Origin: Chondrus crispus
Lineage: Eukaryota > Rhodophyta > Florideophyceae > Gigartinales > Gigartinaceae
Reading direction: 5' to 3'
DNA length: 64,000 bases
Assembly: GCF_000350225.1 (NCBI RefSeq)
Contig: NW_005179246.1
Span: 31,238-95,237 of the forward strand
Below are positions 50,527 through 60,700 of the stretch, piece after piece. Made by a program: the position numbers and the translations under genes. The notes under the pieces are model-generated. The model did not search any database and was not told the DNA's origin. It saw only the letters and a list, made by a program, of their open reading frames with translations. Position 1 is the first letter of the stretch. Every line of letters begins with the position of its first letter.

Positions 50527-52809
50527 ATGTTTACTCGTTGTTTTTGTATAGAAGGACGATATATCTGTGAGAGAATGCCTTCATCACGTCTTAATGTCGG
50601 AGATATTGTGTTATTTACAGCAATCCCCGAAGTACAGATGTCACTAGGTGTGCAAGGGAGGTATGCCAGAGTTGGACAAGTTTGGTGTTCGACTGAAGAT
50701 GGGAACGATATACTTGAAGTGAAGGGATGGTTCGGGACTAGAGCTAGCCTTGAGCAAATCAAAATTTTACACGTAATCTGGAGAAAGGGAAGAAGTAAGC
50801 TTGGAGTGCAGGAAAGGACTATTGAAGGAATTGAAAAGAATGGATTGTGTCTAGCAAGCGGTGTGCGCATATCAAATCATACATTCATGGAGGATGGAGC
50901 TGTGACGTTGAATCGCGTGGCGTCACGTCTGTTCTCAGGAAGAGCCACTGCGCCATCCGTCCTCTTCGCCGCTGCTATAGTGCTGAACTGCGACGCCAGA
51001 GTGACCCAAGTCGATCCAAATCCGTATCTGAACCCGTATGAAATGTTTTACAAGGCTAACGAGGCGTTGAATGCAGACAGCGCCACTACCCCTACGCAAC
51101 CGGCTGTGGCGTGGTATGCCTTGGCGCAATCGGTATACTCTGGGGATATAGAGATATTCAGTTCGAATGTAGCGTATGACACGTATATGGAGACCATCAA
51201 ATGCCTCCAGAACTGCAGCTTCAGCCCGCATGATGCCCGCGGCATGATAACATACGATTCAGATTTGTTGAGTACCTTGGAAGCAACGAAACGTTTTCAG
51301 GAGGTAGATCGCAAGAGGCTGAGTATGTCTTTGATGAACTTGGATATAACTCGGCAGTTTGCCGCAAGCATTTGCAAGGAGCTGGGGATCCGAGATACCT
51401 TTGACGAAAAAGTACTCATGGCGGGGGCGTTGTGCCTAGAAAGTGAAGCCAGTACGCAACAAGTCGAGTACGCCGAAACCATGTTTTTTGAAGAGGATGA
51501 GAGAGCAGACGAAGACGCGGAATGGCGACATACATTCAGTCACCACATGGCGTACTCTATCCACCATGCGGACAGAAACGACAGAAACGTCGCCGTATCG
51601 ATTGGGAAATTTGAAAGGGAGGGAGAAAGCGTAGGCAGGAGGCACGCAGATTGTGAACAAGATTATGTGTTTGTGCATATATCAGACGTAACGAGATACA
51701 TCGGTCATGACCTGAACAGTCTTCTGCTGAGCGGAGCGATGGAGAGAGGGCGGACGCACTTCTTGCCAACGGGAAACATGACGATGCTCCCAAAAGCTAT
51801 TGCGAGAATGGCGAGTCTGGCAGGGTGGCGGGGAAGCTGCACCCTCACGGTACGCTTCCCAATTTCGAATGGCAAGATCAACGATTCGGATTATCACATA
51901 TGCTTATCTCGCATCTCAAAGCCGAAGATACTGTCGTACGTGGAGGCTGAAGAGCAGATACAATCAGAGAAGATGAACGATTTGAAGCGTATCTATAACC
52001 TGGTGAACCAAACATTTCCTCAGGCCGTGGAAGAAGAAGAATACGTTGACTATCACGAGTTGAACGTTGATGCACGAGAACACATGGGGATATCTGTGTC
52101 GCCTCGGGTGCGCACCAAAAGGGCGTCCGTACTGATTTCGTCGATGGAAAAGGCGGCAAACATCGCCTGCGCTACGTACGCCGAAGACAGAGGCGTGCCC
52201 ATGTGCTTTTTGAACCAAATGGCACCCGATGACGTGAATAGTGTTCCAAGTTTTGTGTTCTGTGCAGAGATCCTCCCTCACCACGTCCAGGATGAAGAAG
52301 CCTGTGCTTTGATTACCTCTCCAGTCCATCGTGGGCCAGATCTGATCAACCACATACAGCTGAAAGCACAGCTACGGAAGGATGCACAGCGACGAACACG
52401 CAGATATCTTACAAGAGAGAAAATCATGGAGGAGATTGAGAACAACAACTTCACACTCAAATACCACCGTGGCATACAGATGGAAGACAGAATCACGCAG
52501 TATTATACGCACAAGTTTCTGAAGGGCCAAACTCAAAAGACGCTAGTGGGGACGATGTTGGGGTACCCCTCGGACGTAACAGATTTGAACCCAGACACAA
52601 CCCGCATCAACGATATGCAGGCATCTGGATGCCGTTTCTTCCAGAAATGCCTCGTGCAATTAGATAGCAGTGGAATTCGCATTTTCGTGATGCTTCCGTG
52701 TGGAATCGCAGCAGGACCGAAACTGAATCTGTCGTTGTCCTGGATTTGCCCAGACAGTATGCGTCATGACGCATTTGCTACACAAATGGCAATGGATGTT
52801 ACCGGATAA
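50527..52809 (+). CDS. RNB (RNase II/R-type) domain protein lacking catalytic aspartates
   Basis: 760 aa from the ATG at 50527 (an alternative ATG at 50575 gives MPSSRLNVGD). The RNB exoribonuclease fold is shown by DYVFVHISDVTRYI (~379-392), MLPKAIARMASL, EDRGVPMCFLNQ and the C-terminal ALITSPVHRGPDLINHIQL (~594-612), equivalent to TSPIRRYxD. Where active enzymes have the IDD...DDA aspartate cluster that binds Mg2+, this protein reads AYSIHHADRNDRNVAVS (~342-358): the key Asp residues are His, Asn or Val. The closest layout is the organellar Dss1/RNR1-like branch, with a long degenerate N-terminus. It is probably a non-catalytic RNA-binding relative, unless another region supplies the metal site. 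Confidence 0.75.
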   Translation: MFTRCFCIEGRYICERMPSSRLNVGDIVLFTAIPEVQMSLGVQGRYARVGQVWCSTEDGNDILEVKGWFGTRASLEQIKILHVIWRKGRSKLGVQERTIEGIEKNGLCLASGVRISNHTFMEDGAVTLNRVASRLFSGRATAPSVLFAAAIVLNCDARVTQVDPNPYLNPYEMFYKANEALNADSATTPTQPAVAWYALAQSVYSGDIEIFSSNVAYDTYMETIKCLQNCSFSPHDARGMITYDSDLLSTLEATKRFQEVDRKRLSMSLMNLDITRQFAASICKELGIRDTFDEKVLMAGALCLESEASTQQVEYAETMFFEEDERADEDAEWRHTFSHHMAYSIHHADRNDRNVAVSIGKFEREGESVGRRHADCEQDYVFVHISDVTRYIGHDLNSLLLSGAMERGRTHFLPTGNMTMLPKAIARMASLAGWRGSCTLTVRFPISNGKINDSDYHICLSRISKPKILSYVEAEEQIQSEKMNDLKRIYNLVNQTFPQAVEEEEYVDYHELNVDAREHMGISVSPRVRTKRASVLISSMEKAANIACATYAEDRGVPMCFLNQMAPDDVNSVPSFVFCAEILPHHVQDEEACALITSPVHRGPDLINHIQLKAQLRKDAQRRTRRYLTREKIMEEIENNNFTLKYHRGIQMEDRITQYYTHKFLKGQTQKTLVGTMLGYPSDVTDLNPDTTRINDMQASGCRFFQKCLVQLDSSGIRIFVMLPCGIAAGPKLNLSLSWICPDSMRHDAFATQMAMDVTG

Positions 52810-53267
52810 CCACGCGATGCAAGCCGAGGCCCAGTCTTTGGGCAGAAGTGGAAAAGTAAAATACGCACAGGGTAGAACCAGGTTTTCACAGATAATTAGG
52901 AAATATTCCCTTTTATAATATAGAGTAAGGCATATTCCCTATACCCAAACGACATTACGAATTACGATGAAGTACTATGGGAATGGAAAAAGCAATTAGC
53001 ACATCACCAAGTACTAAAAAATATTACAATTAGCAGCAATAGTCCTGTTACGTAAAAGTAATACTAATTCGCCCCGAGCCCCATTTTTATGAAAAGAAAC
53101 ATTTGGAAAACATTAGTGTAATTTGAAATATTCAAATGGAATTTGCAATTTTTTAAATTAATGTAATTTCAAACAAATGCGATTAGCAGAAAAGTGGGAT
53201 TAGCCCATCGTGAGATTAGCAGGGATTAGGGCAAATCTCGCGAATCCCGTGAAACCCATAACAAAGA
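52810..53267. other. AT-rich spacer
   Basis: About 460 bp of AT-rich sequence with recurring GGGATTAG/GATTAGC words (53180-53230). No gene seen. Confidence 0.5.
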
Positions 53268-53690
53268 AGTATACAAGTTTAAAAGCAGAGCAGTATAGAA
53301 GTACGAAAGCAGAGAAGTATAGAAGAATGGAAGTTTAGAAGTATAAGAGTATGATAGTATAGAAGAATAAGAAGTATAAAAGTATAGAAGTTTAGAAGCA
53401 GAGAAGCAGAGAAGTTTCGACACAGAAAAGCAGAGAAGTTTAAAAGCAGAGAAGTATAGAAGCACAGAGGCAGAGGCGTTTGAATGCAGAGAATTATGGA
53501 AGTATAGAAGTTTAAAAGCAGAGCGGTATAGAAGTATAGAAGCAGAAGTTTAAAAGCAGAGCGGGATAGTAGTATAGAAGTTTAGAACAGGGAAGTATGG
53601 AAGAATAGAATTTTAAAAGCAGAGAAGTTCAGAAGTGTAAAAGTATAGAAGGATAGAAGTTTAAAAGGAAGTACGACCACGGTAGAGTAC
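53268..53690. repeat. AGAAGTATAG/AAGTTTAAAAGCAG simple-repeat block
   Basis: About 420 bp of degenerate 10-14-bp tandem words built from AGAAGTATAG, AAGTTTAAAAG and CAGAG. The minus-strand ORFs here (LLCFSASKLL-type peptides) are translations of the repeat. Confidence 0.85.
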
Positions 53691-53729
53691 TGTACGGAGG
53701 GGGGCGGGGGGCGCAGTAGAAATAAAAAA

Positions 53730-53810
53730 TGCGTGGGCATTAGCAACGCTGACCTAGAATACCGTTTTTTGTTAAATTGTTGTACAGCTGGTTGGCAGCC
53801 GCCGAAAAGA
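53730..53810 (+). repeat. 81-bp direct repeat, right copy
   Basis: Partner of 50028-50108. It ends 6 bp before the ATG of the next gene, so it may be that gene's 5' leader, with the other copy a duplicate of it. Confidence 0.85.
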
Positions 53811-53815
53811 CAGCC

Positions 53816-54241
53816 ATGAACCTTCTTCTGGCGGTGCATCCCGACGGTAGACACTCCACGCCCGTTTTGGAAGAGGCCATTCAAGATGATCTTCCGCCGA
53901 TAAACGAGGTGTTCTCTGCGGAAGCGAGGGACGCTTTTAACTACCTTCGCCGCGTGACCGACATGTACAACTGCTTTGAAATGCCAGAATTGGTACTTGC
54001 GGAAATTGACGTCTCATTTCGACAAAACGGAGAGTACAACGAAATCATTTGGATGGCGACCGCACTGTACACTTTTGGCAGTGGTGAGATCAATAGGATG
54101 CTTGGCTTCTACGAAGAAATTTATGGAGAACATGTAGGAGTATGTGGCGAAGACAGTGATCACAGCATGGAGATGGATGATATAGATGACGAAGAATTGG
54201 ATGAAATGCTAGAGCCAGTTACTCCAGAAACGCACTACTAA
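53816..54241 (+). CDS. Small acidic protein of unknown function
   Basis: 141 aa from the first ATG (the frame opens upstream at a TTG inside the repeat). The body is helical (EARDAFNYLRRVTDMYNCFE; IIWMATALYTFGSGEINRML) and the C-terminus is acidic (MEMDDIDDEELDEMLEPV). No family is recognised. It may be complete, or the surviving part of a longer gene whose 5' part was lost at the repeat. Confidence 0.45.
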   Translation: MNLLLAVHPDGRHSTPVLEEAIQDDLPPINEVFSAEARDAFNYLRRVTDMYNCFEMPELVLAEIDVSFRQNGEYNEIIWMATALYTFGSGEINRMLGFYEEIYGEHVGVCGEDSDHSMEMDDIDDEELDEMLEPVTPETHY

Positions 54242-54612
54242 TCAGTCTGTTGCGAATAAACACGATCTGGCTCATTGCTTCTCACTGTTTATTTTTCATA
54301 CGTTCTGGCTGCTTGCGCTCTCCCCCTCCATCCTTCGCTTTTTTTTGGTCTGGCGGTTGGTTGCTCCTGGTGCGGGATGCAGTACAGTTCTTCTTTTTCT
54401 AGATGTAAGGGGCAGTAAAAGTGGACGACTGCCTGTGTGCCTGTATGCAATACCTACCATTGAGTCCATAGTCTAAAGTACCGATCTTACTTCAATTGGT
54501 CTACATGTTTCGAGCAGCAGAGGGAGCTGCCCCTAGGAAGTGTAAACGCCCGCTATGAGAGGTGCTAGCACTAGGTCCTTTCTAAGCGAGAGACCTGGAC
54601 CAGTGTATTCCG

Positions 54613-56079
54613 TCATCCATGAGACTCCGTCTCTGCTGGTAACGCTAAAGTGTTTGAGAACAAATAAAGCAAGCCGGTTCCGGTGTCGTGCAACTGACCG
54701 CGCATCCATGGGCCCGTAGGCAACGGCTTGGTGATTTCAAAGACTCCTGTCATCTCCTCCATGCAAAGAAAGTTGACGGTGCCTCGGAACAACTGGAACG
54801 AAGAGGCGTAAACCGGGATAAAAGCTAGGAGAGCGTCGAGGGGAAGTCTGAGATACGTGGCAAGACTTTCAATGTCGCACTGAACGATTCCGCCTGGCTT
54901 GTCGATGAAACCAAACATTTTGCCTCCATGCCGCTCCACAGACTGCTTTGCTTTAAGCAGACGTGACAATATGCGATCGAAGGATGGAACAACCTCTTTT
55001 GAACAGGTACGGAAGAACCCACCTCGAAGACGATCCAACACACCAGCAGGGTAGTCTTGATCGTTGACATGCAGGACCAAGTGAGTACCGCGCATAACCC
55101 AAGCTCCTTGAAACATGTCATATTGCTGTACTACCTCATCATCAACGTAGATGGGCCAAGACTGAAATCTGACTCCTGCTGGATCCCGAAAAGAATCCGT
55201 TGGGATTTCATGAAAAGGAAGGGGGGAGATCTGGTTTCCAGGAGACGGAGAGCAATTCGTTGACCAGTAGAAGAAGTGGCCACTGTGAAGTCTTGCGAGG
55301 GCAACATTGCGGCCACGTTCAGTTGCTCTCCAAGTCTGCGGGAAGGGAGAGGAGATGTAGAGATCCCCCTTGTCGACGCCACCGGGCCCTAGAAGCGGGG
55401 CGTGAGGTTTGTACTGCACGTACTTTGCGTGCGGATTGGGAGCGAGGGAGCGAGATTGGTGACGAGGGAGGTCCTTTTCTCCATGGTCACGTCCCAAGTA
55501 GACCACGTGGCCATCGGGAAGAAGCTCGGATAGCTCACCTGCTTTCTTGACGTTAATGCACGAAACGCGCCTGTTGGGAGGGTCGGCGGGGGCGGCGGGA
55601 AGAGTGTTGTCGTAGAGGAGGTTTCCTTTTAGCTTAGATGAGTGCCTGTAGTAATAAGGACACCAGTTGTCTGCCTCGACCTCGGGCAAATCGCCGAACT
55701 TGGACTTTGATATGTCGGTCTTGATGTAGGCGTTCGCGCAATCAAACTTTCCGTCCAGACGAAAGCCCTTGTCATCGAGAGCCCCGGTAAACGCTTTATA
55801 TAACTTGATGACGGCAGCGGAAAGAATGATATGACCACATGGCGTGAATACACGGTCATCGGTGGTGAGGTCGGAAAGCTTGCGCAATTGGTATTTCCTG
55901 CTGGTGCCATGATAGATCCAGATGTTCTTGCCTTCAACCTTGAGACTGGGATTGCCTTCGTCTAGATGCAGAGAGGTACTGGAGCTGTCCAAGTCGTCTG
56001 CGTGGCCGCCGGAGAACATGGTGTCGATTTGATCATGAGCGGCCTGGCGCGTTGCAGCGTGGCTTGCGTACCTGGGCAT
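54613..56079 (-). CDS. 488-aa protein of unknown function beside the helicase element
   Basis: From the ATG at 56079 (MPRYASHAATRQAAHDQID). The frame stays open another 99 codons upstream, but that part is the 3' end of the helicase element and is non-genic. No known domain is recognised. Visible words include IWIYHGTSRKYQLRKL, VFTPCGHIILSAAVIKLYKA, WCPYYYRHSSKLKGNLLYDN and a tail with VQCDIESLATYLRLPLDALL. It lacks a signal peptide or membrane helices. The element ends only about 35 bp upstream of the ATG, so the insertion probably displaced this gene's promoter. Confidence 0.6.
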   Translation of the reverse strand: MPRYASHAATRQAAHDQIDTMFSGGHADDLDSSSTSLHLDEGNPSLKVEGKNIWIYHGTSRKYQLRKLSDLTTDDRVFTPCGHIILSAAVIKLYKAFTGALDDKGFRLDGKFDCANAYIKTDISKSKFGDLPEVEADNWCPYYYRHSSKLKGNLLYDNTLPAAPADPPNRRVSCINVKKAGELSELLPDGHVVYLGRDHGEKDLPRHQSRSLAPNPHAKYVQYKPHAPLLGPGGVDKGDLYISSPFPQTWRATERGRNVALARLHSGHFFYWSTNCSPSPGNQISPLPFHEIPTDSFRDPAGVRFQSWPIYVDDEVVQQYDMFQGAWVMRGTHLVLHVNDQDYPAGVLDRLRGGFFRTCSKEVVPSFDRILSRLLKAKQSVERHGGKMFGFIDKPGGIVQCDIESLATYLRLPLDALLAFIPVYASSFQLFRGTVNFLCMEEMTGVFEITKPLPTGPWMRGQLHDTGTGLLYLFSNTLALPAETESHG

Positions 56080-56786
56080 GTTAAGACTTGAGGATACAAA
56101 GCGAGGGGTGGGGACTATGTTTAGTTCCGGCGTCAGTTCCGGCGGGACGATACGTTTTGGGCACATGTCAAGATCGATACGTAATGACAAAAAACGTATC
56201 GTCCAGGTCTGATTCGACGTATGTGCGATTTTGGTACTGCCTACGGTATATGGCCCAAAACGTATCGTACTGGGCGGTTTTAACGGCGACAGTTTTCTGG
56301 TGGGACGATACGTTTTAGGCCGATTTACACGGCGGCACCACCATACGCGTTGTATTTGCAACATTGCTGTTGGCAATTTCTGACTAAAAGTTTACCGACA
56401 GCGGCGCACAGCCAATAAAATGTCAGTGCGCAAAATCTAGTTTTAGCCGTGTGCGATTAGAGGCGCATGAGCAATATTATTAACGTCATATTTTATCACG
56501 TACCATGTCCCTCGTCTGCCAAGATTGTCAGATGCTCAAAACGTATCGTGCTGGGGGGGCAATTACAGCAGGCAGATTTAGTGGCAGGGCCTTATACTGC
56601 ACTAACAGTGTCCTAATGCGCATGTACGAATTACACAATAAGGCATAAGGTAATTAATTTATTTTATTTGAATTACACAATAAGGCGGAGTAATTTATGT
56701 CCTGAACATCAAAGCTTTCTAAGTTATTTACTGCGCGAAATTGAAAAGCGCCGTATGCAGGTTTCGATGATCGTTGCCTCAACGAC

Positions 56787-57400
56787 GCATTTTGGACGGG
56801 TGTGTCAGAGATGCGTTGGGGAGGGATGCGCGGACGATGCGTTCTAGAGAGGTGCGTCTAGGATGCGAGCTGAGGGGCTGCGAGAATGATGCGTTGGAAG
56901 GGGTGCCAGAATGCTACGTTGGAGAGGGGTGCACTCGTGATGTGTTCTATAGGGGTGAGCTCATCATTCGTTTTTGAGGGATGCCAGAATGATACGTTCG
57001 AGAGGGGTGCGCCCACGACGCGTTCTAGGGGGGTGCGAGATTGATGCGTTCGGGAGGGGTGCGCCCATGATGCGGTCTGGAGGGGCGCGAGAACAATGCA
57101 TTTTGGAAGGGTGCGAGAATGATACGTTCGAGAGGGGTGCGCCCACGACGCGTTCTAAGGGGGTGCAAGATTGATGCGTTCGGGAGGGGTGCGCCCATGA
57201 TGCGGTCTGGACGGGCGCGAGAACGATGCATTTTGGAAGGGTGGGAGAATGATACGTTCGGGAGGGGTGCGCCCACGATGCGTTCTGAAGGGGTGCGAGA
57301 ATGATACATTCGAGAGGGGTGCGCCCATGATGCGTTCTGGAGGGGCGCGAGAACGATGCGTTTTGGAAGGGTGGGAGAATGATACTTTGGAGAGGGCTAC
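56787..57400. repeat. 26-bp minisatellite, long allele
   Basis: Same array as at 29121-29600 but with about five more units. It lies between the helicase stop codon (57780) and the element's 3' end, so it would be in the transcript's 3' UTR. Confidence 0.85.
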
Positions 57401-57779
57401 TCGCAAGACGCGTCTTGCAAGGGGCCTGAACGGTGCGTTTGCATGTTTCTTTTCTGTTTCAGCTACTTCTGTAGTAGATGGCCGTTACGAAAGCACAAGT
57501 GTAAATTTTATGGGGTTGTTTGTGTAGTGGAGAAACAGCGAAACGGCACAATTGGTGAGCATAGCAGTTGGATATGGCGCGACGTAGAAGATGTATAAAT
57601 GAATGATTCAACAAAAACGGCGGGTAGTGATCGCACGGGCACATGGAAATGTGAGGATCGCTGTGACATGTGAATGGTTCCGTTTTCGAGAAGATTGAAG
57701 CTTTCTATCGTTGAGAGTTTATTGAAAATGTGGTCGTAATACTGCAGTGTGTGGATATCGAAAACTACTGGCAGTCCAG

Positions 57780-60700
57780 TCAGCCCAGTTGGAGAAGACC
57801 TTGATGTATGGCCCAAGCCAGTGGGAGCCATATTGTCAGAGGCATATCGTCGTTATTCTCGTCAGCGGACTCTATGGATGCATCCGAGAAGATGACGGCT
57901 AAGTCCTTCTCAGTGACCCGGGCCGGGCGGTCACGGAGAACGGAGTTAAAGCGGCAAAGGATTTCGGAAGGGAACAGGTTTTCAGCGATCTGTTGCTGGA
58001 AAGACTTCATTCGCCAAAGGTTCCAGGCGAGTGATATCATAGGACGTAGATCGCAACGACCGTATTGGCCGAATGTGGGGTGAAGTGGTTGGCCAAGGCA
58101 GTGCGAGAGGCGGCAATCAAAGCACTTGAGAGGGACTTTTCTTGGGACGGGGCAAGACGGGACGAAATGGGTCGTAGAGAAACAGGCATAGCAGCTTCTT
58201 TCTATGAATGGACAGTCATTCTGAGGATGTTCCGTACCGGAACGGCGGGGAGAAGCGTGGCATAAGAGACACGTCGTCTTGGTTAGGAAGAGGAATTGAG
58301 TTACTAAATGAACCGTGGATTCGGTGTCAATTGCCTGGAAGTGACTAAATGGCAACGATAGGGGAGGTGACGGGGAAGGCAAAGGGTTTGTGGGAACATT
58401 AGGTTGGGTTTGGCGCGCCATACTGGGAGAAGTTCGTAAGCTCTTGAATGAATTTCTTCCCGATGGTGGAAGTGATGCGGGCCGTTTGCCCGAAAGGACT
58501 TGCTTCAAAGATGGTGACGCCGTCGGAAGTGACCGTGGAAGGACTGGAAATGGTGCTTGCTGCATTGAAGGTGATGCTGAAGGCAGCAAGCGTTCACTTG
58601 ATTGTTGTGGGGAGAAGCTAAGGATTCTTCGAACTGGAGGGGCTGGAGGGGGGTTGGTTGGAGCGGATTGCTCAAGCAAGAGAAGCATTTCATCGAAGTT
58701 GTGCTGCGTGGATGTGGTGGCTCCGATTTGGTTTTGCCGTTGAGGCTCGAGATGGTTTTGATTTTGATCTTGATGTGGAGGTGGCAACTGCGATTGCGAT
58801 GGTGTGGTGGGAAGCGAATGTTGCTGAGACTGGGATTGCGAATTTGCATCCCAAGGTCTAGAGGTATCCGGTGTGTGAAATTGTGAACTCTGAGGGGTGT
58901 GCGGTGCATTAGTTGGCTGGGAGGGGAACATAGATCTGCAAACATCGCACCAGACTGCGTGCTTTTCGAAGCGACAGACACCAGAGACTTGGCCATCCAT
59001 GGCTGTGTAAAGTGCATCTTTGCGGCAATCCGTGGTATTGAGGACCCAATTCATCATCTCGTTTCGGTTCGTTACTGCGAGATCATTTTCGTCAATGTTG
59101 CCCTTTTTGAGAAGGGAGGTTTCGAAGCTCTTATTGTACCGGGTTGAGTTTAGGACGAAGACGAATGCGTGGTGTCCGTCGCGTCCAGACCGGCCACTCT
59201 CCTGCGCAAAGTCGACGAGGCTTCTTGCGGCGCCAAGATGAACTGTTGCTCGAACATTTGGAACATCTATTCCGGTACCGAAGGCGGACGTACAAACCAT
59301 AATACGGAACAGAGTTGAAGGTACGAGGTCCTTGGTTGTTATGATGTCGTAGAGCTCTTCGTTTGCTGTCCAGTCGTTGTGGGCCTTTTCGCGAGCTTCT
59401 TTACTGAGGCCGGCATGATATATGAGCGGCTCGACTGCGATGCGTTGATTGGAGTGGGCAACACTTCCTTGTGCATATGCGGCCGTCAGGGCTTTGTGGA
59501 GAGAAGTTGTTTCTTGGCGCGTCAGGGCGAAAGCGATGATTCTATATATTTTGGGCAACGGCTTTGGGGCGTTGGTGCAATCGAGGAAGTGCTGATGCAG
59601 AAAGCTTACTGCATTCATCTTCATGACTTCTTGTGCGGTGGCAAAGGAGCCTTCAGGAGTGCGAGTGTTTAGGCCCGGGTCAGAGTCGTCACTGAAGGTA
59701 TGAACAACAAACTCGAGATTCCTTCTTTGAGAAGGCATTGAGAAAAGGAAGGCTGTGTTAATGCCGTGGCGCTCTAGAATGATTCTTCTCTCGCAGGGTG
59801 GGACGGTGGCACTGAGGAGTACACGAGGGACTGACTTTGGGATGATAGAAAGGGATCGACGCAAAAACTTCAATTCAGGGCGGAAATGATGCCACATGGC
59901 TGTGAGATGAGCCTCATCAATGACTACTCGAGCGAGCCTGTTAGTATCCATAAGTCGAACAACCAGCTCTTTGAAAGACGGCCGCGACAACTGTTCGGCC
60001 GTGAAGATGTAGAGGTCGGCAAATTCCAGTGATCCTTGTCCATTCGCGCAATGTGATGCGAGTAGGGCGAAGTTTGTCGCGCGCCTCATGTACTCCGATA
60101 CAAGGGCCTTGAGGGGAACGACTACGATAGTGGACTTGATATTCTTTTCCATGAAAGCTGGTAGAAGGACTGCCATAGACTTGCCTGATGCGGTGGGCAT
60201 CAGTACGAGGGTGTTGTTCTGCGACGCGGACACAGTGGCTGTGACAGCAAACTGCGTTTGAGACATGAATTCCGCAGATTTAGAACGTGTGGCCTTTTTG
60301 AGAGCGGACAGTAGAGGCCTGACGAGGGGAGGGAGGATATGATTCGGGGGGCTATCGAGGCGAATACTGTGATTGGAGTGGGACCCTACAGCGAAAGTGT
60401 TGGGGAATTTGAGAGCAGAGGGGTTTGGCTGCAGTTGTTGCAGTTCGTTTGCTGTGCTTCCGTTGAGAGCATGAAGGAGGGGTTTCGGTTGATGAACCTG
60501 GAAGACAGGCTGCGGCTCATGTTGGGATAGCGAGGTCACTCGAGACTGGAGTTGCTGTGAATGTTGGAGGGGGAGCGGTTGTGAGGAAGCGCGGTCACTA
60601 TAAAATGACGGCAGCTTCAGATGGCGGTGCCATTCATGGGAGAATTGGCGGTGCTTTGTTAGCGTGGCGGCGGGACAGTCGGGCATTAGCGAGGTAGTTC

